From: Lachnospiraceae bacterium
Lineage (GTDB): Bacteria > Bacillota > Clostridia > Lachnospirales > Lachnospiraceae
Length of the DNA stretch: 64,000 nt
Reading direction: 5' to 3'
NCBI GenBank assembly: GCA_022791755.1
Contig: JAAVZR010000002.1
Location: forward strand, 1 to 64,000
The number at the start of each line of letters is the position of its first letter. Within the stretch, counting starts at the first letter, position 1. The translations under genes and the position numbers were made by a program. This document shows, piece by piece, positions 26,564-35,301 of the stretch. The notes beneath the pieces were generated by a model that saw nothing but the letters and a program-made list of their open reading frames with translations, did not search any database and was not told the origin of the DNA.

Positions 26564-27366
26564 CCCAATGCCTCGTGCGCCTCTCTGACGATACGGCTGA
26601 TATCGGCGGGAATTTCATGAACCCCCGTCTCCTCCCCATGATTTTTCAGTTCCAGAAGATACTCGATATTGCCTTCCGGCCCTTTGACCGGAGAAAAATC
26701 CAGATTCCGGACCTCAAATCCAAGCTCTATGGCCCAGTCTATGACCTTGCCGATCACCTCCTCATGGACCTTCGGCTCCCGGACCACTCCCTTTTTTCCC
26801 ACCTTCTCACGACCGGCCTCAAACTGCGGTTTTACCAGACATACCACCTGACCCTCCGGCTGCAAAAGAGCCTTCACCGGTCCCAGTACCTTTGTCAGCG
26901 AGATAAAGGACACGTCGATGGAGGCAAAGTCCGCCGCCTCCCCGATATCCTCCGGCAGGACATAGCGGATATTGGTCTTCTCCATGCAGACCACCCGGGG
27001 ATCATTTCTCAGCTTCCAGTCCAGCTGTCCCCGGCCCACATCGATGGCATACACCTTTCCTGCCCCGTTTTGCAGCATACAATCCGTAAAACCCCCGGTG
27101 GAAGCTCCCACGTCCAGACAGACCTTACCGCTCAATTCCAGGCCGAAAGCCGTCATCGCTTTCGCCAGCTTCAGCCCGCCCCGGCTCACAAAAGGGAGTG
27201 TCGTTCCCCGGACCTCTATGGATGCCTGCACATCAAACATCGTACCGGCCTTGTCCTCCTTCTGCCCGTCCACATAGACGATCCCTTCCATAATCATGGC
27301 CTTCGCCTTCTCTCTGGAAGCGGACAGGCCCCTGCTCACCAGCAGCACATCCAGGCGCTCCTTCAT
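26560..27366 (-). CDS. tlyA: TlyA-family S4-domain RNA methyltransferase
   Basis: 268 residues. The N-terminal S4 RNA-binding domain (ERLDVLLVSRGLSASREKAKA) is followed by an FtsJ/RrmJ-like Rossmann fold with CLDVGASTGGFTDCML, the SAM-binding motif, and DFASIDVSFISL. Family members 2'-O-methylate rRNA and some act as haemolysins. In Firmicutes (yqxC) it lies between dxs and argR; here dxs is absent and nadK is interposed. Start ATG 27366. Confidence 0.93.
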   Translation of the reverse strand: MKERLDVLLVSRGLSASREKAKAMIMEGIVYVDGQKEDKAGTMFDVQASIEVRGTTLPFVSRGGLKLAKAMTAFGLELSGKVCLDVGASTGGFTDCMLQNGAGKVYAIDVGRGQLDWKLRNDPRVVCMEKTNIRYVLPEDIGEAADFASIDVSFISLTKVLGPVKALLQPEGQVVCLVKPQFEAGREKVGKKGVVREPKVHEEVIGKVIDWAIELGFEVRNLDFSPVKGPEGNIEYLLELKNHGEETGVHEIPADISRIVREAHEALG

Positions 27367-27400
27367 TCTCTCTTCCTCCCATGCCCTTTCTTCCCGAAAT

Positions 27401-28288
27401 CTATCTGTCCCGATGAATCAGGCTGACAAACAGCTCCTCCAGAAACTCATTGCGGGCCGTCAGTCCATGCATTGTCTCGATCGCCCGTTCAGACAGCCTC
27501 TCCACCTGCGTCCTGGCAGCGTCCAGTCCATAAATGCTCACATAGGTCGTCTTGTTATTCTTCGCGTCGCTGCCGATGGGCTTACCCAGCACCTCCGCCG
27601 TGCCGGTCATATCCAGTATATCGTCCTGAATCTGGAACGCCACCCCCACATCGCAGGCAATGCGCTCCACCGCACGGACCTCCTCCGCGGAGGCGCCGGC
27701 CAAAACGGCTCCGATCATCATGGAAGCCTCCAAAAGGGCTCCTGTCTTCAGACGATAGATAAAGTCCAGCTGCTCTGCGCTCACCGGCTTGTCCGTCAGC
27801 TCCACGTCCACCGTCTGACCTCCGATCATCCCATATATACCGGTCTTTTGCGCCAGAATCCCCACAGCCTGTCCCACCCGGTCCGGATGTGCGCTCAGCG
27901 CAAAGGCTTTGGAGGCAGTCTCAAAAGCAAATATCATCAGCGCATCTCCGGCCAGAATCGCCATATCCTCGCCATAGACCACCCAGGTGGTCCGGCGTCC
28001 CCTGCGGTATTCGTCCGCATCCATGGCCGGCAGATCATCATGGACCAGAGAAGAAGTATGGATCATCTCCATGGCCGCCATAAAGGGCTCCACCGCCCTC
28101 TCCTCTCCCCCGAAGAGCCGGTAGGTCTCCTGTAAAATCAGGGGGCGCAGCCTCTTGCCTCCGGCCAGGATGCTGTAATTCATGGCCTCAAAAATGGTTT
28201 TCTGAAAACCGCTCTCCCGGGGAATATATTCTTTTAGAAGCGCCTCGATCCCATCTGCCTTCTGCTTCATCTGTTCTTTAAAGCTCAT
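27401..28288 (-). CDS. ispA: Polyprenyl (farnesyl/geranyl) diphosphate synthase
   Basis: 295 residues from the ATG at 28288 (MSFKEQMKQKAD); an in-frame GTG six codons earlier lies deeper inside xseB and is less likely. The first Asp-rich motif is DDLPAMDAD near residue 80 and the second is QIQDDILD near 225. GGKRLRP lies near residue 43. It condenses IPP with DMAPP/GPP for quinone, undecaprenyl and carotenoid precursors. It overlaps the xseB 3' end by 11 bases. Confidence 0.95.
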   Translation of the reverse strand: MSFKEQMKQKADGIEALLKEYIPRESGFQKTIFEAMNYSILAGGKRLRPLILQETYRLFGGEERAVEPFMAAMEMIHTSSLVHDDLPAMDADEYRRGRRTTWVVYGEDMAILAGDALMIFAFETASKAFALSAHPDRVGQAVGILAQKTGIYGMIGGQTVDVELTDKPVSAEQLDFIYRLKTGALLEASMMIGAVLAGASAEEVRAVERIACDVGVAFQIQDDILDMTGTAEVLGKPIGSDAKNNKTTYVSIYGLDAARTQVERLSERAIETMHGLTARNEFLEELFVSLIHRDR

Positions 28289-28523
28289 AATCTGCCCCGC
28301 TTTCACTGATTACCAGACACTGTTTCTCCACCTTGTCGATCTTTTCGTTGCACAGGCGTATCATCTCCATTCCCCTGGCATAGGAGGCGAAGGCTTCCTC
28401 CAGGCTCTGTCTGCCGCCATCCAGCTCTGTCAGTATCTCGTTCAGGCTCACAAAGGCCTCCTCCAGCGTATATTCCTGCTGCTTTCCTACGCCTTCCTCC
28501 GGCGTACCTGCCGTCTTTTTCAT
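28278..28523 (-). CDS. xseB: Exodeoxyribonuclease VII small subunit
   Basis: 81 residues from the ATG at 28523, chosen because GGAGGAAGAG lies in the end of xseA just upstream and because longer starts add unrelated basic residues. The core LEEAFVSLNEILTELDGG, then SLEEAFASYARGMEMIRLCNEKI, is the XseB helical hairpin. It binds XseA to form exonuclease VII, which cuts single-stranded DNA to oligonucleotides. Confidence 0.93.
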   Translation of the reverse strand: MKKTAGTPEEGVGKQQEYTLEEAFVSLNEILTELDGGRQSLEEAFASYARGMEMIRLCNEKIDKVEKQCLVISESGADYEL

Positions 28524-28528
28524 CCCGC

Positions 28529-29761
28529 TCAAACTCTTCCTCCTTCTGTCCCGGGCGTCAGCTTTTCTTTTCCCTTTACCTCCACGCACAGTCTGCCGTC
28601 GTTTAAAGTCACTGTCAGAAGATCCCCCTCCTGCACAGCTTCCTCCGAAAGCACAGCCTTTCCGGTCTCATCTGACACAAAGGCGTAGCCGCCGCCCAGC
28701 CGTCCCAGGGGGCTCAGGCTGTGGAGTCTGGCTGCCGCAAGGCTCAGCTGATGCCGCTCCCTCTCAATCCGGTGCTCCATGGCCGCCCTCAGACGCTCTC
28801 TCGTATCGCACAGGGTCTGGCGCATATTGTCGATCCGGTACTCGGGCCGGTAGAGACGCAGGCTCAGCTCCAGCCTTTTTGCCCTCTGCCGCTCCCTCTC
28901 CACCTTCTCCTGCATCCGGCGGATAAAAAGCGCCCTCGTCTGCCTCAGATGTTCCATAAAAGCATAGTAATCATATACGGCCAGCTCCGCCGCCGCCGAA
29001 GGGGTGGGAGCCCGCAGATCCGCCACCCAGTCAGCTATCGTCGTATCCGTCTCATGACCCACCGCCGAGATCACCGGCGTCTCGCAGTCAAAAATCGCCT
29101 GCGCCACGATCTCCTCATTAAAGGCCCAGAGATCCTCTATGGAACCGCCGCCCCGTCCCACGATCATACAATCCGGATGCCTTTCATCCAGCCGGCGGAT
29201 CGCTTCGGCGATGCTTCTCGCTGCCCCGTCTCCCTGCACCAGAGCCGGACTGAGGAGAATCTGTACATAAGGATTTCTCCTTCGGGCGATATTGATGATG
29301 TCCCTGACAGCAGCTCCATCCGGCGCAGTCACCACGCCCAGTGTACGCACAAACCGGGGGACAGGCCGCTTATACTCCGGCGCGAACATCCCCCTCTCCT
29401 CCAGAAGATTCTTTAACTCCTCATAGCGCTGGTATAATTCCCCCAGGCCATCGGGACGGATCTCTCTGGCATAGAGCTGGCAGTTGCCGTCCCGCTCAAA
29501 GATATTGATATAGCCGGTGACCAGGACTTTCTGTCCGTCCTTCATGGGAAAGGAAAGCCCCCTGCGGTTTCCTGCAAACAGTACCGCCTTCAGAGATCCC
29601 CCTTCATCCTTCAGGGTAAAAAACACGTGGCCTCCGGAATGATATTTCAGATTTGACACCTCGCCCTTTACGCACAGGCCGGACAGCAGAAAGTCACGGC
29701 TGAATATCCCCTTGATATAGCGGTTCACCTGGGCGATCGTATAGACATTGGACGTCTGCAT
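28529..29761 (-). CDS. xseA: Exodeoxyribonuclease VII large subunit
   Basis: 410 residues. An N-terminal OB fold (VYTIAQVNRYIKGIF, LCVKGEVSNLKYHSGGHVFF) precedes the catalytic core with GVVTAPDGAAVRDI, the IVGRGGGSIEDLWAFN motif and ISAVGHETDTTIAD. A coiled-coil follows (about 265-350). It is the catalytic partner of XseB in DNA repair. It follows nusB by five bases and precedes xseB by five. Confidence 0.97.
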   Translation of the reverse strand: MQTSNVYTIAQVNRYIKGIFSRDFLLSGLCVKGEVSNLKYHSGGHVFFTLKDEGGSLKAVLFAGNRRGLSFPMKDGQKVLVTGYINIFERDGNCQLYAREIRPDGLGELYQRYEELKNLLEERGMFAPEYKRPVPRFVRTLGVVTAPDGAAVRDIINIARRRNPYVQILLSPALVQGDGAARSIAEAIRRLDERHPDCMIVGRGGGSIEDLWAFNEEIVAQAIFDCETPVISAVGHETDTTIADWVADLRAPTPSAAAELAVYDYYAFMEHLRQTRALFIRRMQEKVERERQRAKRLELSLRLYRPEYRIDNMRQTLCDTRERLRAAMEHRIERERHQLSLAAARLHSLSPLGRLGGGYAFVSDETGKAVLSEEAVQEGDLLTVTLNDGRLCVEVKGKEKLTPGTEGGRV

Positions 29762-29766
29762 TGCAT

Positions 29767-30186
29767 TTACTCCACCAGCCGGGCCAGCACACCGTTCACA
29801 AATCCGGGAGACTCGTCGCCGCCGAACTTTCTGGCGATCTCCACCGCTTCATTGATCGCCACCCTGGTGGGAACCTCCTCGTCGTAATCCATCTCATACA
29901 GCGCCAGACGCAGCACGGTCAGATCCACGCGGCCCATCCGTTTCGTCTTCCAGCCCTCCGCCTCGCTGTCGATTCTGGCGTCCAGCTCACCGGCCTTCTG
30001 GGAGACGGCCGTAACCTTCTGAAATAATTCTTCACGGTCCTTCTTTGTCAAAGAAGCCTCCCCCGCCTCGGATTCCAGCGAATCCAGATACCGCTCTGCC
30101 TGCCCGGCCCACTCGTCCGCTTCATAAAAATCTATGCAGAAAAGCATTTTAAAAACATGCTCCCGGAATTCCCGCCTCGTCATCAT
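29767..30186 (-). CDS. nusB: Transcription antitermination protein NusB
   Basis: About 139 residues from the tandem ATGs at 30186/30183, where GAGGAGG precedes; longer in-frame starts add unrelated sequence. It begins with MTRREFREHVFKMLF, and its C-terminus has YDEEVPTRVAINEAVEIARKFG and PGFVNGVLARL, the canonical NusB end. It binds boxA RNA with S10 for rRNA antitermination. The 75-base gap to the Asp23 gene contains a GAGGGTG/CACCCTC hairpin without a T-run (30229-30252). Confidence 0.96.
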   Translation of the reverse strand: MMTRREFREHVFKMLFCIDFYEADEWAGQAERYLDSLESEAGEASLTKKDREELFQKVTAVSQKAGELDARIDSEAEGWKTKRMGRVDLTVLRLALYEMDYDEEVPTRVAINEAVEIARKFGGDESPGFVNGVLARLVE

Positions 30187-30260
30187 TCTTTCCTCCTCTT
30201 TTGCACGGCCTTCGCCCCACGTAAAGCAGAGGGTGCCTTGGCAGACACCCTCAAACCATT

Positions 30261-30650
30261 CTATCTCGCCGGCTCCGGACTCACGCCGGCAATCTTCACG
30301 TTCACATCCAGAACAGAAAATCCTGTCATGTTCTCGATGGCCGTCTTCACCCGCTCCTGCACCTTGGTGCATACGGAAGGAATACTGTAACCGTACTCCA
30401 GGTTCAATGCCAGATCCACCGACACGGATGTGTCGAAGACCTCCACCTTCACTCCCTTTGACAGGTTTTTCATGCCCAGCTTCGCTACCAGCTCATTGGT
30501 CACGTTTCCTGCCATGGAAGCCACGCCCTTAACTTCTGTCGCCGCCAGTCCGGCGATGATGGCAATCACCTCATCCGCGATCTGTACCTCTCCTACCTGA
30601 TCCTTCTCATATACCATATGGGTACTTCTATTGGCCAATGCTTCACTCAC
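30261..30650 (-). CDS. Asp23/Gls24 family protein
   Basis: 129 residues from a GTG start at 30650 with AGGAGGTAATTGCT upstream. The core (GEVQIADEVIAIIAGLAATEVKGV and SVDLALNLEYGYSIPSVCTKVQERVK) is that of Asp23/Gls24 (YqhY) proteins, which are linked to envelope stress and fatty-acid homeostasis. YqhY is found just upstream of nusB in many Firmicutes. The gene has its own promoter at 30727-30755 and probably heads the nusB-xse-ispA operon. Confidence 0.93.
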   Translation of the reverse strand: MSEALANRSTHMVYEKDQVGEVQIADEVIAIIAGLAATEVKGVASMAGNVTNELVAKLGMKNLSKGVKVEVFDTSVSVDLALNLEYGYSIPSVCTKVQERVKTAIENMTGFSVLDVNVKIAGVSPEPAR

Positions 30651-30726
30651 AGCAATTACCTCCTATGTTCTTTTCCAGTTTTTTGTCTGCCTGATACTTT
30701 CATTCTTGACAGCTGCTTTCTTTCTT

Positions 30727-30755
30727 ATTCTACCCAAATATGGGCAGATTTGCAA
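30727..30755 (-). promoter_or_regulatory. Sigma-A promoter of the asp23-nusB operon
   Basis: On the minus strand TTGCAA (30755-30750) and TAGAAT (30732-30727) are separated by 17 bases. It lies about 77 bases before the GTG start of the Asp23 family gene and downstream of the spoIIIAH stop. Confidence 0.7.
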
Positions 30756-30771
30756 GCAGAAATATTTTTCA

Positions 30772-31533
30772 TCAGTTTTCCGTTTCCAAGAGAGTAATCA
30801 CGATCTTATCGGCTCCCACCTCGGTCTTGCGTTTGACGATATCCTCCACCTGAGCCCGCTCCGCATCACTTAACGCCTGCCGGCTGATCACCACATCCAC
30901 GGAATCGTCGTTTATGTACACAATCGAATTTTCAAACCCTTTGGCTGCCAGCAGCGATTCCGCCGCCGTCTCTTTTTCGGCGATCGCCGTCAGGTTTAAC
31001 ATACTGTTGATCGCCTCCTGTTTCTGCGCCTCTTCCAGGTTGGCATTGTCGATGATCTCCATCAACATTTCCTTGTTCTTAGCCCGTGTCTGCTCCCTGG
31101 ACAGCTGGACACCTGCCACATAATCCAGGATCGTGCTGCCGCCGGTCAGCACCGCGGTGCCGGGGATATCGTCCACACTGTCCTGGGGATCCTCTGCCTG
31201 GCCGTCCGTAAGCTGTGTACCTGCCGTGGTATTTCCCTCCTCCGTCTTACCGGAAGTTCCCTCCGCCTGTGTTGCGCCAGGCTGGGCGGCCCCGGTGGTC
31301 TCATCGCTCCCGGAGAATGTTTCCTGCAGTGCCGCGCTCAGGGCATCGTTTTCCGCCAGGATGTCCTCGTCGGAAATATCCAGCATTCCGCCCGCGGCAT
31401 TCCCGTCTCCCGAAGCCGCCGCCTGCGCCTCGGCGTCCCTGCTGTCGGCAGTATAATTCAGGTATCCGGCCACCGCAATCATCACTGCCAGCAATGTCAG
31501 TACTACTTGGTTCTTCTTCAAAATTCGTTTCAT
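30772..31533 (-). CDS. spoIIIAH: Stage III sporulation protein SpoIIIAH
   Basis: 253 residues. A single N-terminal membrane segment (QVVLTLLAVMIAVAGYLNY, residues 9-27) precedes a long low-complexity Ala/Glu/Thr linker (about 30-135) and a conserved C-terminal YscJ/FliF-like domain (KNKEMLMEIIDNANLEEAQK, SIVYINDDSVDVVI). In Bacillus it spans the mother-cell membrane and binds forespore SpoIIQ to form the feeding-tube channel. It is the last gene of the spoIIIA operon, 21 bases after spoIIIAG. Confidence 0.95.
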   Translation of the reverse strand: MKRILKKNQVVLTLLAVMIAVAGYLNYTADSRDAEAQAAASGDGNAAGGMLDISDEDILAENDALSAALQETFSGSDETTGAAQPGATQAEGTSGKTEEGNTTAGTQLTDGQAEDPQDSVDDIPGTAVLTGGSTILDYVAGVQLSREQTRAKNKEMLMEIIDNANLEEAQKQEAINSMLNLTAIAEKETAAESLLAAKGFENSIVYINDDSVDVVISRQALSDAERAQVEDIVKRKTEVGADKIVITLLETEN

Positions 31534-31554
31534 ACGGTAACGCTCCTTCTCTTT

Positions 31555-32142
31555 CTACTGTGAAGCCATCTTACACACTTTTATCTTATGTACCTCGATA
31601 TCAAATAATGCCTGTACTGCCGCAGAGATTTCTGCCCGGACGCTGGCCCGGTCCCCACCCTCGCAGGCCACCACCACGCCTTCTACCTGAGGCATCACCT
31701 CGCCCGTCACAAAAGGCTGCTGGGACGCGCTTCCCCCCGTCAGTACGGTCTCCCGTTTCTCGCTGACATCTGAATTATTTCTCACACCGCCCTGGGAGTC
31801 CGTCTCTCTCACCAGATTTTCCTGGCGGGAATAATCGCTCAGGACCATCTGTTCCGATGTGGTTTTTAATGTTACCATCACCTCGACCCTTCCCGCCCCC
31901 TCTACCTGGGATAAAAGCTCCGTCAGCCTTTTTTCCAGTTTTTTTTCATAATCGTTTATTCCGCCGCCGGTTTGATCTTTTTCTTCCATGCCGCTGTCCG
32001 TCTCCCCCTGCCCATTCTCCTTCCTCTCTCCCACCGGAACGAAAACGACCACGATCAAAAGGCCGGCTGCCAGCAGAAACATCCACCTGCGCGTACCCAG
32101 ATCCTTCCAGAAATCCTTCCATGAAAAACGAATTCCTTTCAC
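31555..32142 (-). CDS. spoIIIAG: Stage III sporulation protein SpoIIIAG
   Basis: 195 residues. It has an N-terminal transmembrane segment (MFLLAAGLLIVVVFVPVG, residues 20-37), a charged linker, then YEKKLEKRLTELLSQVEGAGRVEVMVTLKT and a C-terminal ring-building motif with PQVEGVVVACEGG. SpoIIIAG forms a large ring in the intermembrane space during engulfment. Start ATG 32142, four bases from the spoIIIAF stop. Confidence 0.95.
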   Translation of the reverse strand: MKGIRFSWKDFWKDLGTRRWMFLLAAGLLIVVVFVPVGERKENGQGETDSGMEEKDQTGGGINDYEKKLEKRLTELLSQVEGAGRVEVMVTLKTTSEQMVLSDYSRQENLVRETDSQGGVRNNSDVSEKRETVLTGGSASQQPFVTGEVMPQVEGVVVACEGGDRASVRAEISAAVQALFDIEVHKIKVCKMASQ

Positions 32143-32145
32143 TCC

Positions 32146-32820
32146 TTATCCTCCTTCCGGATCCACTACCACCTGCTCCCCGGTAAGTCCCAGGGCTGTT
32201 TCCAGCGCCCCTCTAAGCTGCTTTAGTCTCTCCGGCTGATTGGACTCTTCCAGGTCAGCCGCCCTGCTTCTCTCTGTTTCGGCCCCTGTTTCTGCCTCTT
32301 TTGCCGCCGTCCCTACGGTCTCTACCCGACGCACCGTCTCCACATGGCCGGCATCCTCTCCTTCCCCCTCCCTATGGTCCGTCTCCCGGTCTTTCACCGA
32401 GCCGCCGTCGCGGCCCGTCTCTTCCCGGACCCGAAGAAAGATTTCTTCTATCTGACCGCTTTCGTCCCAGCGCGCCGAATATTCTAAAAGCACAAAGCCG
32501 TACTCCTGCACCAGCGCCGTCAAAGGTCCCTTCAGCGCTGCTTCCCTCTTTTTCCGGGCTTCCTCCTTCCATTCTTTCGTATTTCCCCCTGTCAGACTCT
32601 CCACAAAATCTTCCGGCAGAAGGCTCTGCGGATCAAAGGAACCGCCCTGCAGGCCGGCGATCAGCGAAAGCACCGGCGATGCCGCCGTCACGATCACCAC
32701 CGCCCCCAGAAACATCCGCATGTACTTCCTCCAGGTCCCTTCCGGTACGGCCTGAAGCGCGGCGCCTCCCAGTATCACCACCGCCGCCAGTCCATAAAGC
32801 CAGTCCGCTGCCTGTCTCAT
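32146..32820 (-). CDS. spoIIIAF: Stage III sporulation protein SpoIIIAF
   Basis: 224 residues. Two N-terminal membrane helices (residues 7-23 and 33-53, with VIVTAASPVLSLIAG) are followed by a soluble domain. A low-complexity Glu/Arg/Thr stretch at about 145-190 is longer than in Bacillus SpoIIIAF. The C-terminus has LRGALETALGLTGEQVVV, the family end. It lies between spoIIIAE and spoIIIAG. Confidence 0.9.
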   Translation of the reverse strand: MRQAADWLYGLAAVVILGGAALQAVPEGTWRKYMRMFLGAVVIVTAASPVLSLIAGLQGGSFDPQSLLPEDFVESLTGGNTKEWKEEARKKREAALKGPLTALVQEYGFVLLEYSARWDESGQIEEIFLRVREETGRDGGSVKDRETDHREGEGEDAGHVETVRRVETVGTAAKEAETGAETERSRAADLEESNQPERLKQLRGALETALGLTGEQVVVDPEGG

Positions 32821-32879
32821 TCTCTCTGCTCCTCTCCCACTTCAACGGATCCCGTCTTCCCCATAAAGCAGCCCGGCCA

Positions 32880-34031
32880 TTATACGCTTCCCCGTCCCAG
32901 ACAGGCGCAGGCCACCCCGATGGCTATGGCAAACAAGAGCATGGCCGTCCACAGCGCCTTAAAAAGCAGCCGGCTGCCGTCCCCCACCGCATCCACCGCA
33001 GCCAAAAGCCTCTTATCAGAAACCGGCTGTAAAAAAGCGGCCAGCCCCTGATACAAAAGCGTCAGAAAGCCAAGCTTTACCAAAGGTCCCAGGCAGACCA
33101 GCAATAGCGCCAGTAAGCCCGCCAGGCCAATGCTGTTTCGGATCAGGGCCGCCGTCCCCAGGGCCATCTTCGCCGCGGCTTCCACACTGTTTCCCACTCC
33201 CGGAATCGCGCCGGCCAGCTTTAGAAAGACGCCGCCTCCGGCCGCATCCAGATATGGCAGCAAAAGCCCCTGCACCACCTGAAGGCCAATTACCGCGCCG
33301 GAACCGGCCTTCATGATCCAGATCACTCCCCGGCGTATCAGTCCCTGGAGTCTTGTCAGAAAATCCTCCGGCATGACTCCCTCCAGTATTTTAAGCGCCA
33401 CGCATCCCTTGATTCCCGTGAGAACCACATGCTCATAGACCCACTGCATTCCTCCGATCATCAGCACGGTTCCCTCATACATGGACGCCGCCGTCAGCTG
33501 TCCCTGGACGGCTACCGCCAGAAAAAAGACAGGAAGAAATGCCGACATCAGTCTCCCCGTGACCAGAAACGCTTTCCCCGCTACCGACATGGCCGAATGA
33601 AATGCCGCAAACAGCAGCACGGCCAGCGTCATATACATCACATAAAAGCCTGTCTCTGCCATCTGTCCATCGGGAAAGGCCCGGCTCAGATTTGTAAAAA
33701 AAGCACCCAGCACCGCAATGAGCAGTACTTGCCAGGCCACGCTCAGGCCATCCTCCATCTCTCCCAGGACGGCATCCCGGGCATATTTTACAAACAGTTC
33801 CCAGAAGCCGGTGAAATCTCCCTTTGCCAGACGTCCGGCCACCTCCCCAAAGGAGATCCGGTCTCTGCCCAGCACCTCGTTTAGGATCTGCTCCACAGCG
33901 CCAAAATCATAGGAGCCAAACTCCTCTTCCCATTCGTAATCTCCCTCCTCCCAGGACTCCGCAGCCAGCGCTCTCCCCCCGAAGACCAGACACAAAAACA
34001 GGCACACCGCCAGAACCGCCAGTCTTTTCAT
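32880..34031 (-). CDS. spoIIIAE: Stage III sporulation protein SpoIIIAE
   Basis: 383 residues with a cleavable signal peptide (FGGRALAAES, cut near residue 24) and about seven later membrane helices. Motifs include AFFTNLSRAF and KLAGAIPGVGNSVEAAA. It is the polytopic permease-like core of the SpoIIIA complex. It overlaps the spoIIIAD stop by four bases. Confidence 0.95.
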   Translation of the reverse strand: MKRLAVLAVCLFLCLVFGGRALAAESWEEGDYEWEEEFGSYDFGAVEQILNEVLGRDRISFGEVAGRLAKGDFTGFWELFVKYARDAVLGEMEDGLSVAWQVLLIAVLGAFFTNLSRAFPDGQMAETGFYVMYMTLAVLLFAAFHSAMSVAGKAFLVTGRLMSAFLPVFFLAVAVQGQLTAASMYEGTVLMIGGMQWVYEHVVLTGIKGCVALKILEGVMPEDFLTRLQGLIRRGVIWIMKAGSGAVIGLQVVQGLLLPYLDAAGGGVFLKLAGAIPGVGNSVEAAAKMALGTAALIRNSIGLAGLLALLLVCLGPLVKLGFLTLLYQGLAAFLQPVSDKRLLAAVDAVGDGSRLLFKALWTAMLLFAIAIGVACACLGRGSV

Positions 34032-34426
34032 ACGTTTGCATAGAGAAAGGAGCGGACCGTGTCCAGCAAAGCCAGAACCACCGGCACGCTGACCGACAGC
34101 ACGGTAAGCTTTCCAAAGGTTTCAATCTGACCTGCCATTCCGCTGTAACCGGCGTCCTTACAGAGACCGGAACAAAACTGTACCACATAGGTGATTCCCA
34201 TCATTTTCAGAAGAGCCAGAATGTACGCCTCATCCACCGGCAGCTCCATCAAAAAACGCTCAAACATCCTCACCAGGATTTCCAGCTTGGCCGTCATGTA
34301 AAAAGCGATAACCACCCCTGCCGCCAGGACCACATAAACCGCATACTCAGCCCGAAGCGATTTCATCTGCACGGCCAAAAGCGCCGCCACGAGACCGATC
34401 ATCCCCACCGCAATGATATCTGTCAT
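34028..34426 (-). CDS. spoIIIAD: Stage III sporulation protein SpoIIIAD
   Basis: 132 residues with four predicted membrane helices (for example MIGLVAALLAVQM and ITYVVQFCSGLCKDAGYSG), the family size and motif. It is an integral membrane component of the SpoIIIA channel. It lies 27 bases after spoIIIAC. Confidence 0.94.
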   Translation of the reverse strand: MTDIIAVGMIGLVAALLAVQMKSLRAEYAVYVVLAAGVVIAFYMTAKLEILVRMFERFLMELPVDEAYILALLKMMGITYVVQFCSGLCKDAGYSGMAGQIETFGKLTVLSVSVPVVLALLDTVRSFLYANV

Positions 34427-34453
34427 ACCTGTCCTCCCGTCTTGCTTTGGATA

Positions 34454-34648
34454 TTACAGCGCAAAAAGATCCCGGATTGTCTCAAACAGCTCATATATGT
34501 AGGGGATCACCCAGTACAGAACCAGCAAAAGTCCGGCCAGACTCGTGAGGAACGCCTGTTCCTCCCGGCCGCTGTGCTTCAGAATCTGGCACAGCACCGA
34601 GACCAGGATCCCTACTGCCCCGATTCGGAATATCAGATTGATCGTCAT
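34454..34648 (-). CDS. spoIIIAC: Stage III sporulation protein SpoIIIAC
   Basis: 64 residues with two membrane helices separated by a KHSGREEQAF loop. The start TINLIFRIGAVGILVSVL is typical of SpoIIIAC. It is a small integral membrane protein of the SpoIIIA complex, in its conserved place between AB and AD. Confidence 0.94.
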   Translation of the reverse strand: MTINLIFRIGAVGILVSVLCQILKHSGREEQAFLTSLAGLLLVLYWVIPYIYELFETIRDLFAL

Positions 34649-34685
34649 CCTTGCCTCCCTATTTCATTCTCCCTCCATCTGCGGG

Positions 34686-35207
34686 TCACAGAAGAAGGAT
34701 CGCCAGGAAGCACCCGGCAAAGATTCCCAGATACCGGTACAGTCTTCCTTTCTCCTCCTGCCGCCCTTTTAAGCTCCGGATATGCTCCTGCCACTGGTCC
34801 AGAAAACGATACAGCACTTTAAGCTGTTCTTCCAGATCCAGCTGTCCCAGCTGCTGCCCCAGATAAAGCAGAAGCTCTGCCTCTTCCTGCAAAGGGCTGT
34901 CCTGCAAATAATCTCCCATCTCCTGGGACCACAGATTCTCAAAGCTTCCTCCGCAGGCATCCTCCAGCCGGACCGACACCCGTCTTAACAGAGACGGAAA
35001 TCTTTCCCCGTCGTGGGAGGCGCTGCCCCCCGCAGCGCGCAGCGCCTCCCCCAGCGGCAGCTGGTGAAAACGGATTTCTCCTGTCAGCCTTTGCAGGCAT
35101 CTTCCGATTCGGACACATTCCTCGATACGCTGTCCGTAACGCCAGGCCATCTGAAACCCCAGACCGCTGCAGGAAATCAAAACCAACAGGATTCCCACCG
35201 TCTTCAT
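34686..35207 (-). CDS. spoIIIAB: Stage III sporulation protein SpoIIIAB
   Basis: 173 residues. It has an N-terminal membrane segment (VGILLVLISCSGLGFQMA), a helical cytoplasmic middle related to GspF half-repeats (RLTGEIRFHQLPLGEAL), and a C-terminal hydrophobic tail (YLGIFAGCFLAILLL). It lies 94 bases after spoIIIAA and before spoIIIAC. Confidence 0.94.
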   Translation of the reverse strand: MKTVGILLVLISCSGLGFQMAWRYGQRIEECVRIGRCLQRLTGEIRFHQLPLGEALRAAGGSASHDGERFPSLLRRVSVRLEDACGGSFENLWSQEMGDYLQDSPLQEEAELLLYLGQQLGQLDLEEQLKVLYRFLDQWQEHIRSLKGRQEEKGRLYRYLGIFAGCFLAILLL

Positions 35208-35301
35208 TCCCTGTCCGCCTTTCTCCCCATTCTCACGTTCACTCCCCTAAAACAGTATATGGACAAGATCCGGAAATATGATAAAAGAAACGCACGGACG
35301 C

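Noticed and set aside
30229-30252. Terminator between the Asp23 family gene and nusB
   Set aside because: The GAGGGTG/CACCCTC hairpin has no T-run and nusB has no separate promoter, so the operon probably continues.
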